Assembly (NCBI RefSeq): GCF_004135205.1
Contig: NZ_CP035490.1
Location: 4,135,644-4,199,643 of the forward strand
Direction: 5' to 3'
Length of the DNA: 64,000 bases
Source of the DNA: Hahella sp. KA22
Lineage (GTDB): Bacteria; Pseudomonadota; Gammaproteobacteria; Pseudomonadales; Oleiphilaceae
Positions 16,455 to 26,761 of this stretch are shown here, one piece after another (the stretch's first letter is position 1; every line of letters begins with the position of its first letter). Under the pieces are notes generated by a model that was not told where the DNA came from, searched no databases, and was given only the letters and a program-made list of their open reading frames with translations. The translations under genes were made by a program, and so were the position numbers.

Positions 16455-18554
16455 CTATCCGTCTTCCCTGTCCCAATAACGCAGGGCTCTGGCGCTGGTC
16501 AGGAAGCGTTCTATATCCGCTTTTTTAGACAGGCTGAACATGGCCTGGTCGCATTCGCGGCCGTTTAGTAATTGTTCCACGGTCTCTTGCAGATTGCTGG
16601 AGTACGCGATGTATTTGCTGTGCCGGTACGCATCTTCGATGAAATGTCTGGCTGCTGGCGTCGTGGTGAACAGACTCCGTTGTTCGTCGCTGACTATCAC
16701 TACGACGACGTCGTATAAAGCTGAGGGGCCGCCTTCGTAGGTTTCGTCGCCGGTGATGACTTCGCCATCGCTTAATGTCGTTCCCTGGATGGCGGGGGTG
16801 ATCAAGTCGTAATCCGCGCCCTCTTTTTTAAGCAGACGTTTTAAGTTTTTCAGCAGCTTGTTATCTGCGCCGTTGGACAGAAATACGCCGAACGTGCGCC
16901 CAGCCAGGGTCGGCTGTGAGCTTTTATTGATACTCAACGCATCCGAGACAGGTAAGTCCATAATAGGTTTCCTGGCCGCCGGGGCCGGTTTAGGCATGTT
17001 ACTGATCCCTAATTTGTTGGCGACGTTTTTCGCCAGTCCCCGGTCAATATTAAGCAAGTGTGAGACCATTCTTTCCCGAATGTCGCTACGCTCCACCTTG
17101 CTTAATTCAAACACCAGGGCGTCAGCGATATGCGCCTGTTCGGCCTCGGTTTGACTACGGTAAAACTGATTGGCCTGGCTGTAGTGATCACTGAAGGTTT
17201 CGCTGCGTTGCCGGACTTTCTCCCCCGTCATCGGTTCAGAATAGCTGACGTAGCCCGTTTCGCTATCCTCGCGCGGCCCGCCCTGCTCGCCGCCCCAGCT
17301 ATTCGGCTCGTAATTGGCGCGCCCCGCGCGGTTGTGCATGGCCATATGGCCGTCCTGCATGAAGTTGTGCACCGGACATTTAGGCGCATTGATGGGGATG
17401 TGCGTGAAGTTGGGGCTACCCAGGCGTTTAAGTTGGGTGTCCAGATAAGAGAAATTGCGCCCCTGCAGCAGCGGATCGTTGCTTTGATCAATGCCGGGGA
17501 CCAGATTCTGGGTGCAGAAGGCGACCTGTTCCGTTTCCGCAAAGAAGTTATCGACCGCTTTGTTGAGCACCATTCTGCCGACGATTTTCACTGGAACCTG
17601 TTCCTCAGGGATCAGTTTGGTGGCGTCCAGCACGTCAAACTCGAATTTTTCCGCGAAGGCGTCGTCAAAGAGCTGAACGCCCAGTTCCCAGGTGGGATAG
17701 TCCCCTGACTGAATCGCATTCCACATATCGCGACGATGGTAATCGGGGTCGGCTCCGTTGATGCGCAGCGCCTCGTCCCAGGTCACGGACTGCATGCCCT
17801 GCGCCGGCTTCCAGTGAAACTTAACAAAGGTGGATTTGCCTGCGGCGTTAATAAAACGGAAGGTGTGCACGCCAAAGCCTTCCATAAAACGCAGGGATCG
17901 GGGAATGGTCCGGTCGGACATGATCCACATCACCATGTGCATGCTTTCCGGGGTCAGGGAAATAAAGTCCCAGAAATTATCATGGGCCGTTTGCGCCTGG
18001 GGGAAACCGCGGTCCGGCTCCGCCTTTGCGGCGTGAATCAAATCGGGGAACTTCATGGCGTCCTGTATGAAGAACACTGGAATATTGTTCCCCACCAAAT
18101 CCCAGTTGCCTTCCTGGGTATAAAACTTCACGGCGAAGCCGCGCACATCGCGGGCCAGATCGGCGGAGCCTTTGTTACCCGCCACCGTGGAGAAGCGTGC
18201 GAACACCGGCGTCTTACGCCCTTTGCGTTTGAACAGATCGGCGCAGGTCACGCCATCCAGGGTGTCCAGCGCCTCGAAGTAGCCGTGAGCGCCGAAGCCC
18301 CGCGCATGTACAACACGCTCGGGAATACGTTCATGATCAAAATGAAACAGCTTTTCCCGCAATTGCCGGTCTTCCAGCAAGCCTGGTCCGCGGGCGCCGG
18401 CGCGCAGAGAGTTTTGGTTGTCTGCAATGGGTGTCCCTTGAGGTGTCTTGAGCACAGGTGCGCTCCGGGATTCTTGATGCGTTTCTCCGCCCTTCCCTAC
18501 ATTTTCTTTGTAACTTTTACTTGTTTTAACGGATGTGGATTTTTTTGTCGCCAT
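16455..18554 (-). CDS. katE: Large-subunit catalase HPII
   Basis: A 699-aa clade-2 heme catalase that converts hydrogen peroxide to water and oxygen in the cytoplasm. The core has the catalytic histidine in [12 protein letters not shown] (H83), [16 protein letters not shown], and the heme-proximal region; the C-terminal 150 residues form the DJ-1/PfpI-like flavodoxin domain ([20 protein letters not shown]) that marks large HPII enzymes. The N-terminal 20 residues are Lys/Ser-rich. The start at 18554 has AGGAAA eight bases before it and is preferred over an ORF start 20 codons upstream. A strong terminator follows. Monocistronic; stationary-phase control is usual for the family but not visible here. 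Confidence 0.95.
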   Translation of the reverse strand: MATKKSTSVKTSKSYKENVGKGGETHQESRSAPVLKTPQGTPIADNQNSLRAGARGPGLLEDRQLREKLFHFDHERIPERVVHARGFGAHGYFEALDTLDGVTCADLFKRKGRKTPVFARFSTVAGNKGSADLARDVRGFAVKFYTQEGNWDLVGNNIPVFFIQDAMKFPDLIHAAKAEPDRGFPQAQTAHDNFWDFISLTPESMHMVMWIMSDRTIPRSLRFMEGFGVHTFRFINAAGKSTFVKFHWKPAQGMQSVTWDEALRINGADPDYHRRDMWNAIQSGDYPTWELGVQLFDDAFAEKFEFDVLDATKLIPEEQVPVKIVGRMVLNKAVDNFFAETEQVAFCTQNLVPGIDQSNDPLLQGRNFSYLDTQLKRLGSPNFTHIPINAPKCPVHNFMQDGHMAMHNRAGRANYEPNSWGGEQGGPREDSETGYVSYSEPMTGEKVRQRSETFSDHYSQANQFYRSQTEAEQAHIADALVFELSKVERSDIRERMVSHLLNIDRGLAKNVANKLGISNMPKPAPAARKPIMDLPVSDALSINKSSQPTLAGRTFGVFLSNGADNKLLKNLKRLLKKEGADYDLITPAIQGTTLSDGEVITGDETYEGGPSALYDVVVVIVSDEQRSLFTTTPAARHFIEDAYRHSKYIAYSSNLQETVEQLLNGRECDQAMFSLSKKADIERFLTSARALRYWDREDG

Positions 18555-18742
18555 GATCAATTTCCTGAAGTCTGTCCCTAAGTACGAGAATCGTATTAAG
18601 TACGGGGGTTGCAAGAACTTGGCGGTAACCTGTTGGAATGGTTAAACAAAACCGCCTTTAATTCACCCTGAACAGGGGCAAGAACCGCACCAGGTCAGAA
18701 AATGCCTGGGCGAGGAGGGAAATTGGCATGGGAAGTTTGATG

Positions 18743-18768
18743 AAAAAGCGCCGCTAACGCAGCGGCGC
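18743..18768 (-). terminator. Intrinsic terminator of the 201-aa gene
   Basis: GCGCCGCT (18748-18755) and AGCGGCGC (18761-18768) form an 8-bp stem; TTTTT follows on the minus strand. It lies 29 bp past the stop codon. Confidence 0.8.
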
Positions 18769-18796
18769 AACAAGTGAGCTTTAATTCAACGCAGGC

Positions 18797-19402
18797 TCAG
18801 ACCGGCAGCCCGGCGCTGGCCACCCAGCCAGGGATGGCTGTGTGATCGATGAGTCGTTTCACCTCACGGTTCTTGGTGGCGAAAGCGAACACATCGATGG
18901 TATCGCGGCTGACGCAAGCCAATACCGCGCCGGTCTGGTAACTCATCAGTTCGTCCTGCGTCAACATGCCCAGGCTGTCCCATTTATACAGCAGCTTGCC
19001 GCCTCTGGCCTTGAAGTATTCAGTGGGGTCCGCCAGCCTGCCGCCGCCCCGATAAGCGTGCACCGCGTGCAGGTATCCAAGCGGTCCGCGGAACAGATAG
19101 AACACACAGCCGGAGAAGCTGTCGGAATAGATATAACCAGGGGCTTCCAGGTCAGCGAAGGTCGCCTGGCGATCACGATATTTGATGTTCACCGCATCCG
19201 CCCCTTCCGGCCCCGGCACAGACTTCAGAAGCACTTCATTGTCGCCAAACTCCACTTTCGCGTGAGTGAAGTTGTCCATCATGCCGTCCCGTTGCGGGGC
19301 CTGAATGATTTGCTTGGACACCAGCTTCTCGTTGGCTGCGTTGTACCAGACCAGCCCGCCGCTGCGGATCACCTGGCCCACTCGTTCTGCATTAACAGTC
19401 AT
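18797..19402 (-). CDS. Hypothetical protein, 201 aa
   Basis: Not recognised. A soluble protein without signal peptide. It has SDSFSGCVFYLFRG and then HAVHAYRGGG near residues 100-125, a cysteine/histidine pattern that recalls the unknown 234-aa protein at 6846-7550. AAGGAAA lies seven bases before the ATG and a strong intrinsic terminator follows, so it is an expressed single gene between katE and phnR. No operon partner suggests a role. Confidence 0.7.
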   Translation of the reverse strand: MTVNAERVGQVIRSGGLVWYNAANEKLVSKQIIQAPQRDGMMDNFTHAKVEFGDNEVLLKSVPGPEGADAVNIKYRDRQATFADLEAPGYIYSDSFSGCVFYLFRGPLGYLHAVHAYRGGGRLADPTEYFKARGGKLLYKWDSLGMLTQDELMSYQTGAVLACVSRDTIDVFAFATKNREVKRLIDHTAIPGWVASAGLPV

Positions 19403-19692
19403 GCGTTATTTCCTTGAAAATTAAAACGTTCCACTTGGAGTTACCGCGTCTTGGGAACGACGCCGAGACTTCCGACAGGCGTCAGCGTCGCAAGTTCCCT
19501 TACCGCCTCCTGATCGTTCTTTTCCTGTTGCGACGGCAGCCTGTGGTTTCTGCTAAGCTTCGCAAACAAAGTCAAAAGGCGACGGGAACGCTGAATTCGG
19601 AAAAGAGCGACGTCGACTCACCGGTTAGCGGCGTTGACCTTCGACGGACCGTCATAGAATCGTCATATAGCTTCAATAGCCTTGTCGTATTT
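19403..19692. other. Non-coding region between divergent genes
   Basis: This stretch separates the minus-strand 201-aa gene from phnR. A 95-codon plus-strand ORF crosses it but lacks a ribosome site and family features. I see nothing else except the PhnR box at its right edge. Confidence 0.4.
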
Positions 19693-19706
19693 TTGGAATA
19701 GACCAG
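19693..19706. promoter_or_regulatory. Candidate PhnR operator before phnR
   Basis: TTGGAATAGACCAG matches 12 of 14 bases of the palindrome before phnS (20539-20552). It ends 11 bp before the phnR start, suggesting autoregulation. Confidence 0.5.
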
Positions 19707-19717
19707 AAGAATCTTTG

Positions 19718-20434
19718 ATGGAAAAGCAGATCGACAACCATTACCGCTACCTGCAACAGCACTTCAGCTATCTGATCCGCCAGCAGGCCCTCCTGCCTGG
19801 AGAGAAGCTGCCTTCTGAACGGGATATCGGCGAACGCTTCAATCTCACTCGCATGACGGTACGCCAGGGATTACAGATCCTGGAAGCCGAAGGGTTGATC
19901 TATCGCCAGAACCGGCGCGGCTGGTTCGTCTCGCCGCCGGCGGTGGTGTACAACCCGGCGCGGCGGCAGAGTTTTATTGAGTACGTGTCCAGTCAGGGCT
20001 TTGAACCCAGCACTGACCTGATCGGCGTCACCGTCAATCCTGCGGACGCGCGTATGGCGGAGCTGATGAAAGTCGACAAAGGCGCGCGCCTGTTGTTCTT
20101 GCAACGCCGCCGCTCCATTGACGGGCGCCCCGTGCTGATCGAGCACATCTATATCAACACGGCGCTGCTGCCCGGCATCGAAAAGGAAGACATGTCGCAG
20201 TCATTAACCCACCTGCTGCGCAGCAAGTATGGGCAGGCCTATCACAGCATGAACCTGATTTTTAAATCCACTGCGCTGCATGAAGACGCCGCCCGGGAAC
20301 TAGGCGCAGCGGCGGGTCTGCCCGGCCTCCATATCGAGCGAACCAACTACGACGCCTCCGGTCGGGTATTGGAGTTGGACTACGAATACTGGCGTCATGA
20401 CGCAGTGACGATCCAGATCGACGTCAACGACTAA
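19718..20434 (+). CDS. phnR: GntR/HutC-family regulator of phosphonate genes
   Basis: A 238-aa repressor-type regulator: winged helix-turn-helix about 5-72 (KLPSERDIGERFNLTRMTVRQGLQILEAEGLI, broken here for brevity in meaning: the classic GntR helix pair) and a UTRA ligand-binding domain about 95-235. UTRA regulators sense small metabolites; next to AEP transport and degradation genes the ligand is probably AEP or a catabolite (inference). The start at 19718 is chosen because family proteins begin here and the upstream in-frame codons overlap the operator box. Candidate operators lie before it and before phnS. Confidence 0.85.
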   Translation: MEKQIDNHYRYLQQHFSYLIRQQALLPGEKLPSERDIGERFNLTRMTVRQGLQILEAEGLIYRQNRRGWFVSPPAVVYNPARRQSFIEYVSSQGFEPSTDLIGVTVNPADARMAELMKVDKGARLLFLQRRRSIDGRPVLIEHIYINTALLPGIEKEDMSQSLTHLLRSKYGQAYHSMNLIFKSTALHEDAARELGAAAGLPGLHIERTNYDASGRVLELDYEYWRHDAVTIQIDVND

Positions 20435-20538
20435 TCTTCTCGCAACCGCTCGCCACTCAAATACGGTGCATACGCCGGTTAATCACAAAGTTCTTCAAAA
20501 CGTCACCTTTCTGCAACATTCAGTCGCTACCGTTGCCT

Positions 20539-20552
20539 CTGGTATAGACCAG
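20539..20552. promoter_or_regulatory. Candidate PhnR operator before phnS
   Basis: CTGGTATAGACCAG is a 14-bp near-perfect inverted repeat (CTGGT/ACCAG) of the type bound by HutC-subfamily GntR proteins such as NagR and DasR. It lies 35 bp before the phnS start codon. Confidence 0.65.
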
Positions 20553-20586
20553 AAGCAACCTCCAACCCTCACCAAGGAGACTGAAA

Positions 20587-21615
20587 ATGACGTTGAAGTA
20601 TCTGTTGAAGCGTGTGAGCGTCCTGGCCGGCGCAGCTCTGTGTTCCCTGGCGGCCCAGGCGGCGACCACTGAATTGACCGTATATACCGCTATCGAAGCG
20701 GAAGATTTGAAGAAATACGCGGCGCGCTTCAACGAAGAGCATCCGGACATCAAAATCAACTGGGTGAGGGATTCCACCGGTATCATCACCGCCAAACTGC
20801 TGGCGGAAAAAGAAAACCCGCAGGCGGACGTCGTCTGGGGCCTGGCCGCCACCAGCCTGATGCTGCTTAACGACGAAGGCATGCTGCAATCCTACAAGCC
20901 CAAAGGCTATGACGCCCTCTCCCCTAAATTCCGCGATAACAATGCGGAGCCTGTATGGACCGGCATGGACGCCTGGATGGCGGCAGTGTGTTTCAACACC
21001 GTGGAAGCGGAGAAACTCAATCTGCCCAAGCCTACTTCCTGGAAAGACCTGACCAGGCCGGAATATCAGGGCCATATCATCATGCCTAACCCCAACTCCT
21101 CCGGCACAGGCTTCCTGGACGTGAGCAGCTGGCTGCAGATGTTCGGCGAGGAAAGAGGCTGGCAGTACATGAGCGACCTGCACCAGAACATCAGCCGCTA
21201 CACCCACTCCGGCTCCAAACCCTGTAAAATGGCCGCGGCCGGTGAAACCCCCATCGGCATCTCCTTCGCCTTCCGCGCTGCAAAATCCAAGAAAGACGGC
21301 GCGCCGCTGGACATTATCTTCCCCCAGGAAGGCCTGGGCTGGGACATGGAAGCCACCGCTATCGTGAAAGGCTCCAAGAAAATGGACGCCGCCCAAACCC
21401 TGGTGGACTGGACCGTCTCCCGCAAAGCCAATGAAACCTACAACGAAGGCTACGCCGTCGTCGCCATGCCCGGCGTCGCCAAACCGGTGCAGTACTTCCC
21501 GGAAAACGCCGAAGCCCTGATGATCGACAACAACTTCACCTGGGCCGCCGCCAACCGCGAACGCATCCTGGCGGAATGGCAAAAACGCTTCGACGGCAAG
21601 AGCGAAGCCAAGTAA
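20587..21615 (+). CDS. phnS: AEP ABC transporter, substrate-binding protein
   Basis: A 342-aa periplasmic binding protein of the iron/AEP (FbpA-like) class with a signal peptide ending LAAQA|ATTE (about residue 23). It starts with TELTVYTAIEAEDLKKYAARF and contains the hinge and ligand segments PNPNSSGTGFLD and AMPGVAKPVQYFP. It delivers 2-aminoethylphosphonate to the permease/ATPase encoded downstream. AAGGAG stands eight bases before the ATG. A 1.18-kb repeat array separates it from phnT, odd for an operon. Confidence 0.9.
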   Translation: MTLKYLLKRVSVLAGAALCSLAAQAATTELTVYTAIEAEDLKKYAARFNEEHPDIKINWVRDSTGIITAKLLAEKENPQADVVWGLAATSLMLLNDEGMLQSYKPKGYDALSPKFRDNNAEPVWTGMDAWMAAVCFNTVEAEKLNLPKPTSWKDLTRPEYQGHIIMPNPNSSGTGFLDVSSWLQMFGEERGWQYMSDLHQNISRYTHSGSKPCKMAAAGETPIGISFAFRAAKSKKDGAPLDIIFPQEGLGWDMEATAIVKGSKKMDAAQTLVDWTVSRKANETYNEGYAVVAMPGVAKPVQYFPENAEALMIDNNFTWAAANRERILAEWQKRFDGKSEAK

Positions 21616-21629
21616 TCAGCGCTAACCGC

Positions 21630-22745
21630 GCTAACAGGACACCCACTTTAAACGCCCCTCGCATTCGTGCTGAGCTTGGGATTAAAAGTGGGTGCCCATT
21701 TAACATCGCCGTTCGTCCTGAGCCTGTCGAAGGGCGGCAGACAAACGCGGCCTAAAGTGGGTGTCCCTGTAATGGCCTTGATGATGACTGGACCATAAGA
21801 GCGCTTCGACAGGCTCAGCGCGAACGGATGTGATTGGGGTTAAAAGTGGGTGTCCGTTTAACACCGCCGTTCGTCCTGAGCCTGTCGAAGGGCGGCAGAC
21901 AAACGCGGCCTAAAGTGAGTGTCCCTGTAATGACCTTGATGATGACCGCAAGTTGTCAGGACACCCATAAGAGCGCTTCGACAAGCTCAGCGCGAACGGG
22001 TGAGCTTGGGATTAAAAGTGGGTGTCCGTTTAACACCGCCGTTCGTCCTGAGCTTGTCGAAGGGCGGCCGACAAACCCGGCCTAAAGTGGGTGTCCCTGT
22101 AATGACCTTTATGATGACTGGAAGCTATTAGGACACCCATAAGAGCGCTTCGACAGGCTCAGCGCGAACGGGTGTGTTTGAGGGTTAAAAGCGGGTGTCC
22201 GTTTAACACCGCCGTTCGTCCTGAGCCTGTCGAAGGGCGGCAAACAAACGCGGCCTAAAGTGGGTGTCCCTGTAATGACCTTGATGATGACCGGAAATTA
22301 GCAGGACACCCATAAGAGCGCTTCGACAAGCTCAGCGCGAACGGGTGGGTTTGGGATTGAGTTTTTAGGGATAAGCAGTTGTTTCGAGGGTGTGTTCTTA
22401 ACCGGACATCCAATTTAAAAGCTCACCTCGTTCGCGCTGAATTTAGGATTAAAAGCGGGGGTTTATTTAACACCACCGTTCGTCCTGAGCCTGTCGAAGG
22501 GCGGCAGACAAACGCGGCCTAAAGTGGGTGTCCATGTAATGACCTTGATGATGACCAGAAGTAATAAGGACACCCATAAGAGCGCTTCGACAAGCTCAGC
22601 GCGAACGGGTGTGTTTGAGGGTTAAAAGTGGGTGTCCCTGTAATGACCTTGATGATGACCGGAAGTAATCAGGCCCCCCATAAGAGTGCTTCGACAAGCT
22701 CAGCGCGAACGGGCGAGTTTGGGATTAAAAGTGGGTGTCCAGTTA
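21630..22745. repeat. 1.1-kb array of inverted and GTGGGTGTCC repeats
   Basis: Five imperfect units of about 170 bp (one longer, about 264 bp) fill most of the phnS-phnT gap. Each has GTTCGTCCTGAGCCTGTCGA (at 21711, 21869, 22041, 22213 and 22478), then GTGGGTGTCC, then ATGACCTTGATGATGA, then GGACACCCATAAGAGCGC followed by TTCGACAAGCTCAGCGCGAA. The two TTCGAC-type arms are inverted and can pair. The TCGACAGGCTCAG palindrome occurs in many bacterial genomes. I count 13 exact 10-mer-type cores here. A further single unit lies at 34786-34857. Confidence 0.85.
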
Positions 22746-22797
22746 GTTTCAGCGGACGCCGGTTAAATTTTGATAGACAGAACAAGAGTAATTAAAG

Positions 22798-23880
22798 ATG
22801 TCCAAGTCCCCCGCACCTTATCTGCAGTTGACCGATATCGATCAATACTTCGGTAATTTCCAGGCGCTGAGATCCGTTTCGCTGTCCGTGAATGAAGGTG
22901 AGTTCATCTGCTTTCTGGGACCTTCGGGCTGCGGTAAGACCAGTTTGCTGCGCATTATCGCTGGACTGGATGTCCTCAGTGCGGGTCAAGTGACGCAGGG
23001 CGGGCGGGACATCACTCATGCGCCGGTGAAAGCGCGGGATTTCGGCATCGTGTTTCAATCCTATGCCCTGTTTCCCAATTTATCTGTGGCGGATAACGTC
23101 GGTTATGGCCTGAAGTCTCAGGGCGTGAAAGCGGATGAGCGACGTCAGCGGGTGCGTGAGCTGCTCAGCGTAGTAGGCCTGGACGGCAGTGAAGATAAGT
23201 ACCCTTCGCAACTGTCCGGCGGACAACAACAACGGGTCGCCCTCGCGCGGGCGTTGGCCACTTCCCCGGGTTTATTGCTGCTTGATGAGCCCCTGTCTGC
23301 CCTGGACGCCCGTGTGCGTGCGCATTTGCGACAGGAGATCAAACAACTGCAGGCGCGGCTCGGCGTGACCACCATTATGGTCACCCATGATCAGGAGGAA
23401 GCGTTGACCATGGCGGACCGGATTGTGGTGATGAACCACGGCCGCATTGAACAGATCGGCTCCCCTCAGGATATCTATACCCATCCCCGCACGCCCTTTG
23501 TGGCGGAATTCGTGGGAGAGATGAATTTTCTACCAGGGCGCGTCGGCCCGAATCATTCACTACAGACGGGACCGGTGACGTTGCAGTGCGCCCGCGCTGC
23601 GGATATGTCGGAGTCCGCGCCGGTAAAAATCGCCGTGCGTCCCGAGGATATCCGTCTGCGTCTGAACGGCGATCGCCATAATGTACTGAGCGGCAGCGTG
23701 CTGGACATCCAGTTTCTTGGCTCCCGCGTGCGCTCGCGCCTCGCCCTGGACAGCCAGAACGCCGTATTGGTGGCGGATATTTCCATGAATGAGATGGCGG
23801 AGCTGGGATTGCGTCAGGGGCAGTCCGTGGAATTTCAACTGCCTCGTGATCGTCTGCGATTGTTTGCGGAGGCGTCATGA
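22798..23880 (+). CDS. phnT: AEP ABC transporter, ATP-binding protein
   Basis: A 360-aa ATPase: Walker A GPSGCGKTS (about 41-49), Q-loop, signature LSGGQQQRVALARAL (about 139-153), Walker B LLLLDEPLSALD, H-loop MVTHDQ, and a C-terminal TOBE-type regulatory domain about 245-355. It powers AEP import with the fused permease. The ribosome site is poor (only AAGAG about ten bases upstream). Its TGA overlaps the permease ATG (ATGA), indicating translational coupling. Confidence 0.9.
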   Translation: MSKSPAPYLQLTDIDQYFGNFQALRSVSLSVNEGEFICFLGPSGCGKTSLLRIIAGLDVLSAGQVTQGGRDITHAPVKARDFGIVFQSYALFPNLSVADNVGYGLKSQGVKADERRQRVRELLSVVGLDGSEDKYPSQLSGGQQQRVALARALATSPGLLLLDEPLSALDARVRAHLRQEIKQLQARLGVTTIMVTHDQEEALTMADRIVVMNHGRIEQIGSPQDIYTHPRTPFVAEFVGEMNFLPGRVGPNHSLQTGPVTLQCARAADMSESAPVKIAVRPEDIRLRLNGDRHNVLSGSVLDIQFLGSRVRSRLALDSQNAVLVADISMNEMAELGLRQGQSVEFQLPRDRLRLFAEAS

Positions 23881-25598
23881 GTAGAGCGACCATGACCCTG
23901 CCAGCCCGCCCCAGCGTCATCCCGCTATCCATCACTCTACGTCGTAGCCGCGACGAATGGGCGCTTGGCGGCGCCATGCTGATAGGTTTGCTGGCGTTAT
24001 TGACGGCAGTCGCCGCGCCTTTGTACGCGTTGCTGTCCAAAAGTCTGCAAAACCGGGCGGGAGATTTTGTCGGCCTGGAAAATTTCATCGCCTACGCGAA
24101 TACTCCCTCGCTGGTGGCGTCTATCGGCAACTCGCTGACGATCGCTTTACTGAGCACTGTCATCGTGATCACCCTGGCGTTCCTGGCCGCCTATTCGCTG
24201 ACTCGCACCCGCTTGCCCGGCAAAGGCGCGTTCCGTATGGCGCTGGCGGCGCCGATTCTGGCGCCTTCGTTATTGCCTGCCATCAGTCTGGTGTATCTGT
24301 TCGGCAACCAAGGAGTCATCAAAACATGGCTGTTGGGAGAAAGCATCTATGGTCCGATCGGCATTGTTATTGGCTCCTGTTTCTGGACCTTTCCCCATGC
24401 CCTGATGATCCTGGTGACGGCGCTGTCCAATACCGACGGACGCCTGTACGAGTCCGCTTCCGCGCTAGGTGCGTCGCCCCTTCGCACGTTTTTTACCGTC
24501 ACCCTGCCCGGCGCCAAATACGGCCTGATTAGCGCCGCCTTCGTGGTGTTCACTTTGGTCATCACGGACTTCGGGGTGCCTAAGGTCATTGGCGGCCAAT
24601 ACAACATGCTCGCCACGGACATCTACAAGCAGGTGATCGGTCAGCAGAATTTTCAGATGGGTGCGGTGGTGAGTGTGATTTTGCTTCTGCCTGCGATCCT
24701 GACTTTTCTGGCGGACCGTTGGGCGCAGCGACGCCAATCCGCAGCGTTGACCTCAAAGGCGGCGCCCTGGACGCCGCCCCGTCGCCCCCTAGCGGATAAG
24801 GGCTGCACGCTTTTCATGCTGCTGCTGACGGCGACGATCCTGGGAGTCATCACTATGGCGATCTACGCCTCACTGGTGACGTTCTGGCCCTACAACCTGA
24901 GTCTGTCGTTGAAGAACTATCAGTTCGACCTGATGGACGGAGGCGGTTGGGAGGCTTACTGGAACTCCTTACGAATGGCGACCTATACCGCATTTTTCGG
25001 CGCTATTTTTATCTTTTTCAATGCTTATCTGGTGGAGAAGCTGCAAGGTTTCCGCCCCTTGCGCGCCCTGTTCCACTTTATCGCCATCCTGCCGCTGGCG
25101 GTGCCCGGCATGGCGCTGGGGCTGGCGTACATCTTTTTCTTCAACGCGCCGTCCAACCCACTGAACGGCCTGTACGCCACCATGGCGATCCTGGTGATCT
25201 GCACCATCGCGCACTTTTACACGGTCTGTCATCTCACCGCGGTGACCGCCTTGAAGCAAATCGATCCAGAGTTCGAGGCCGTGTCCGCCTCGTTGAAAGC
25301 GCCGCAATGGTTAACGTTCTGGCGCGTGTCCTTGCCGGTGTGTCTGCCTGCGGTATTGGAGATTGGCGGCTATCTATTCGTCAACGCCATGACCACCGTG
25401 TCCGCCGTCATCTTTCTGTATTCCCACAACACCATGCTGGCGTCCGTGTCCGTACTGAACATGGACGACGCCGGGGACATCGCCCCCGCTGCGGCGATGG
25501 CGGTCATGATCATGCTGACCTGTCTGGTCGCCAAGCTTCTGCAATGGCTGTTGGGCGGCCTGTTACTGCGACGCACCCAGAAATGGCGCTGCGCCTGA
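23877..25598 (+). CDS. phnU: AEP ABC transporter, two-domain permease
   Basis: A 573-aa inner-membrane protein with two homologous BPD_transp-type halves, each of about six membrane helices (FbpB-like fusion). Each half has the EAA loop that meets the ATPase ([15 protein letters not shown] near 200; [16 protein letters not shown] near 470). It thus replaces separate PhnU and PhnV permeases. Overlaps phnT by four bases. Confidence 0.88.
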   Translation: MSRATMTLPARPSVIPLSITLRRSRDEWALGGAMLIGLLALLTAVAAPLYALLSKSLQNRAGDFVGLENFIAYANTPSLVASIGNSLTIALLSTVIVITLAFLAAYSLTRTRLPGKGAFRMALAAPILAPSLLPAISLVYLFGNQGVIKTWLLGESIYGPIGIVIGSCFWTFPHALMILVTALSNTDGRLYESASALGASPLRTFFTVTLPGAKYGLISAAFVVFTLVITDFGVPKVIGGQYNMLATDIYKQVIGQQNFQMGAVVSVILLLPAILTFLADRWAQRRQSAALTSKAAPWTPPRRPLADKGCTLFMLLLTATILGVITMAIYASLVTFWPYNLSLSLKNYQFDLMDGGGWEAYWNSLRMATYTAFFGAIFIFFNAYLVEKLQGFRPLRALFHFIAILPLAVPGMALGLAYIFFFNAPSNPLNGLYATMAILVICTIAHFYTVCHLTAVTALKQIDPEFEAVSASLKAPQWLTFWRVSLPVCLPAVLEIGGYLFVNAMTTVSAVIFLYSHNTMLASVSVLNMDDAGDIAPAAAMAVMIMLTCLVAKLLQWLLGGLLLRRTQKWRCA

Positions 25599-25651
25599 AG
25601 ACCGCGATGGCGTCCCCAGGATTTTCTCTTTCGTTTTTTGAGGGCTCATTT

Positions 25652-26761
25652 ATGAACCAACCCAATTATTATCTGCTCACCCCCGGCCCGATCACCACTT
25701 CCCGCACGGTAAAAGAAGCCATGCTGACGGACTGGGGCTCCTGGGATCAGGACTTTAATCAGGTCACCCAGACGGTGCGGGATAAGTTGCTGGCCGTCGC
25801 CAATGCCCAGGACACCCATGTTTGCGTACCTTTGCAGGGCAGCGGCACTTTCGCCGTGGAAGCGACCCTGGGAACCCTGCTTGGTCCGCAGGATAAGCTA
25901 CTGGTGCTGATGAACGGCGCCTATGGACAACGCATCGCCAAAATCTGCGACTACCTCAAGCGCCCCTACGTCTGCATCGACACCGGCGACTACCTGCCTC
26001 CCGACCCGAACGCCGTGGCGGAATTGCTGCGTCAGGACGCCAGCATCACCGCTGTGGCGGTGGTGCATTGCGAGACCAGCTCGGGGATTTTGAATCCCGT
26101 TGAAGCCATCGCAGAAGTGGTCAACGCCGCCGGGCGCAAGTTGATTATCGACTCTATGAGCGCCTTTGGCGCCCTGCCCGCAGACGCAAAGCGACTGGGC
26201 TACGCTGCATTGATCTCCTCCGCCAACAAGTGCTTCGAAGGAGTTCCCGGCTTTGGCTTCGCGTTGATTCGCCAGGACTTGCTGGAGCTGGCCAAAGGCA
26301 ACGCTCACTCGCTGAGCATGGATCTGCATGACCAGTGGGCTTATATGGAAAAAACAGGACAATGGCGCTATACCCCGCCAACCCATACGGTAGCGGCGTT
26401 CGCCCAGGCGCTGCGGGAATATGAGGAAGAAGGCGACGCCCCCGGACGTCTGGCCCGCTATACCCGTAATCGCGACCAACTCGTCGCCGGTATGCGTCAA
26501 TTGGGTTTCCGTACACTGCTGGAAGAACGCTGGCTATCGCCGATCATCGTCACCTTTTTATCCCCTGACGATCCCAGCTTTGATTTCAAACGCTTCTATC
26601 AAGAACTGAAGCAGCGCGGCTTCGTGATCTATCCGGGCAAACTGACCCAGACCGAAAGCTTCCGCATCGGCTGCATCGGCAAAATCGACACGCCGGAAGT
26701 GGCGCGTCTGCTGCAAGCCGTCAAAGACACCCTTATCGCTATGGAGATTTCTCTGTCATGA
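25652..26761 (+). CDS. phnW: 2-aminoethylphosphonate-pyruvate transaminase
   Basis: A 369-aa PLP enzyme that converts AEP and pyruvate to phosphonoacetaldehyde and alanine. It begins [18 protein letters not shown]; the PLP lysine is K193 in [12 protein letters not shown], and D167 in IIDSMSAFG binds the cofactor ring. The start at 25652 has GAGGG seven bases upstream and is in frame with a much longer ORF running back through phnU in another frame, which is a shadow. The stop overlaps the phnX start. A GGACACCCA core lies inside the gene (25809). Confidence 0.95.
   Translation: MNQPNYYLLTPGPITTSRTVKEAMLTDWGSWDQDFNQVTQTVRDKLLAVANAQDTHVCVPLQGSGTFAVEATLGTLLGPQDKLLVLMNGAYGQRIAKICDYLKRPYVCIDTGDYLPPDPNAVAELLRQDASITAVAVVHCETSSGILNPVEAIAEVVNAAGRKLIIDSMSAFGALPADAKRLGYAALISSANKCFEGVPGFGFALIRQDLLELAKGNAHSLSMDLHDQWAYMEKTGQWRYTPPTHTVAAFAQALREYEEEGDAPGRLARYTRNRDQLVAGMRQLGFRTLLEERWLSPIIVTFLSPDDPSFDFKRFYQELKQRGFVIYPGKLTQTESFRIGCIGKIDTPEVARLLQAVKDTLIAMEISLS

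Noticed and set aside
21834-22085. ORF within the phnS-phnT array
   Set aside because: It only translates repeat units and does not extend beyond them.
24947-25651. N-terminal extension of PhnW
   Set aside because: It overlaps the permease gene in another frame; PhnW family proteins start at 25652, behind a ribosome site.
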